A stretch of DNA of 5,640 nt from Firmicutes bacterium ADurb.Bin467 (lineage in GTDB: Bacteria; Bacillota; Clostridia; Christensenellales; Aristaeellaceae). The notes beneath the pieces were generated by a model. That model saw nothing but the letters and a program-made list of their open reading frames with translations, was not told the origin of the DNA and did not search any database. Positions 5,395-5,640 of this stretch are shown here, piece after piece (position 1 is the stretch's first letter; each line of letters begins with the position of its first letter). The position numbers were made by a program, and so were the translations under genes. Where the stretch lies: contig MWAC01000105.1 of the NCBI GenBank assembly GCA_002068815.1, forward strand, positions 1 to 5,640, in the 5' to 3' direction.

Positions 5395-5640
5395 CTAGAC
5401 GATCGTCCGTTCGAGGTAATCGACGCAGAGCTTCGCCATCTTCTCGCCGAGCTCGGGGCTCGCGTCGACCGCGGGCTTGGCGAACCACTCGGTGTTCCAC
5501 TTCGCGCGCTGGATGTCGACGTTCTCGGGGTAGAACGCCCACAAAAGCGACGTCTCGAACGTGCCGGCGTGGTCGAAGCCGCCGCAGGCCCTCTGCACCT
5601 GCGCGTCCATGAGCTGGATCGTCTTGATGAACGTCAGCGG
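5395..5640 (-). CDS. Creatininase (creatinine amidohydrolase) family protein, C-terminal fragment
   Basis: Only the last 81 codons are in the window. The frame is open to the right edge and ends at TAG 5397-5395. The recognisable signature is FDHAGTFETSLL at fragment residues 22-33, matching the conserved HAGxxETS segment of the creatininase family, followed by a PE-V stretch (38-41). The C-terminal helix EKMAKLCVDYLERTIV is also typical. The family comprises metal-dependent amidohydrolases that act on creatinine or on other cyclic or amide substrates, and includes MftE-like peptidases. The active-site metal ligands mostly lie upstream of this fragment, so the substrate cannot be judged. No terminator hairpin with a T-run is visible between its stop and the next promoter, so its transcript may read into the membrane-protein genes. 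Confidence 0.8.
   Translation of the reverse strand, partial: PLTFIKTIQLMDAQVQRACGGFDHAGTFETSLLWAFYPENVDIQRAKWNTEWFAKPAVDASPELGEKMAKLCVDYLERTIV

Overview
The window looks like chromosomal DNA of a GC-rich member of the Bacillota (Clostridia-like). The basis is a T-box leader, near-consensus housekeeping promoters, strong AGGAGG-type ribosome binding sites, and a TyrRS with the numbering and residues of the Bacillus-type enzyme. No species can be assigned from the sequence alone. All supported genes lie on the minus strand. The long plus-strand reading frames, including an 800-codon one antisense to tyrS and the aminotransferase, are high-GC shadows.

Layout in transcription order (right to left): (1) the 3' end of a creatininase-family hydrolase (5395-5640, start outside the window). 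(2) A near-consensus promoter (5355-5383) driving two tandem, related, uncharacterised membrane proteins (4408-5334 and 3394-4392). Each has a soluble N-terminal domain, a C-x2-C-x20-H-x2-C putative metal site and about four membrane segments. (3) A second promoter (3342-3371) followed by a T-box riboswitch leader of about 390 nt with a UAC (tyrosine) specifier. (4) A fold-type I PLP aminotransferase (1749-2924) and tyrS (501-1736), 12 bp apart and evidently cotranscribed. (5) A strong intrinsic terminator (461-492). (6) The first 149 codons of a YigZ/IMPACT-family gene (1-447, running off the left edge).

The functional core is a tyrosine-responsive operon. Uncharged tRNA-Tyr should pair with UAC in Stem I and, through its ACCA end, with the UGGU bulge of the antiterminator. 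That would permit transcription of both the aminotransferase and tyrosyl-tRNA synthetase. The regulation suggests that the aminotransferase works in aromatic amino acid (tyrosine) supply.

The most unusual feature is in the leader. The T-box domains can be drawn base by base (Stem I, Stem II with an S-turn, Stem IIA/B pseudoknot, Stem III, antiterminator/terminator), but the loop of Stem III holds two tandem 84-nt repeats that are 82/84 identical. Each repeat can fold into three hairpins. It appears that a structured repeat element entered and duplicated inside the riboswitch at a position that leaves the tRNA-sensing and switching parts intact.
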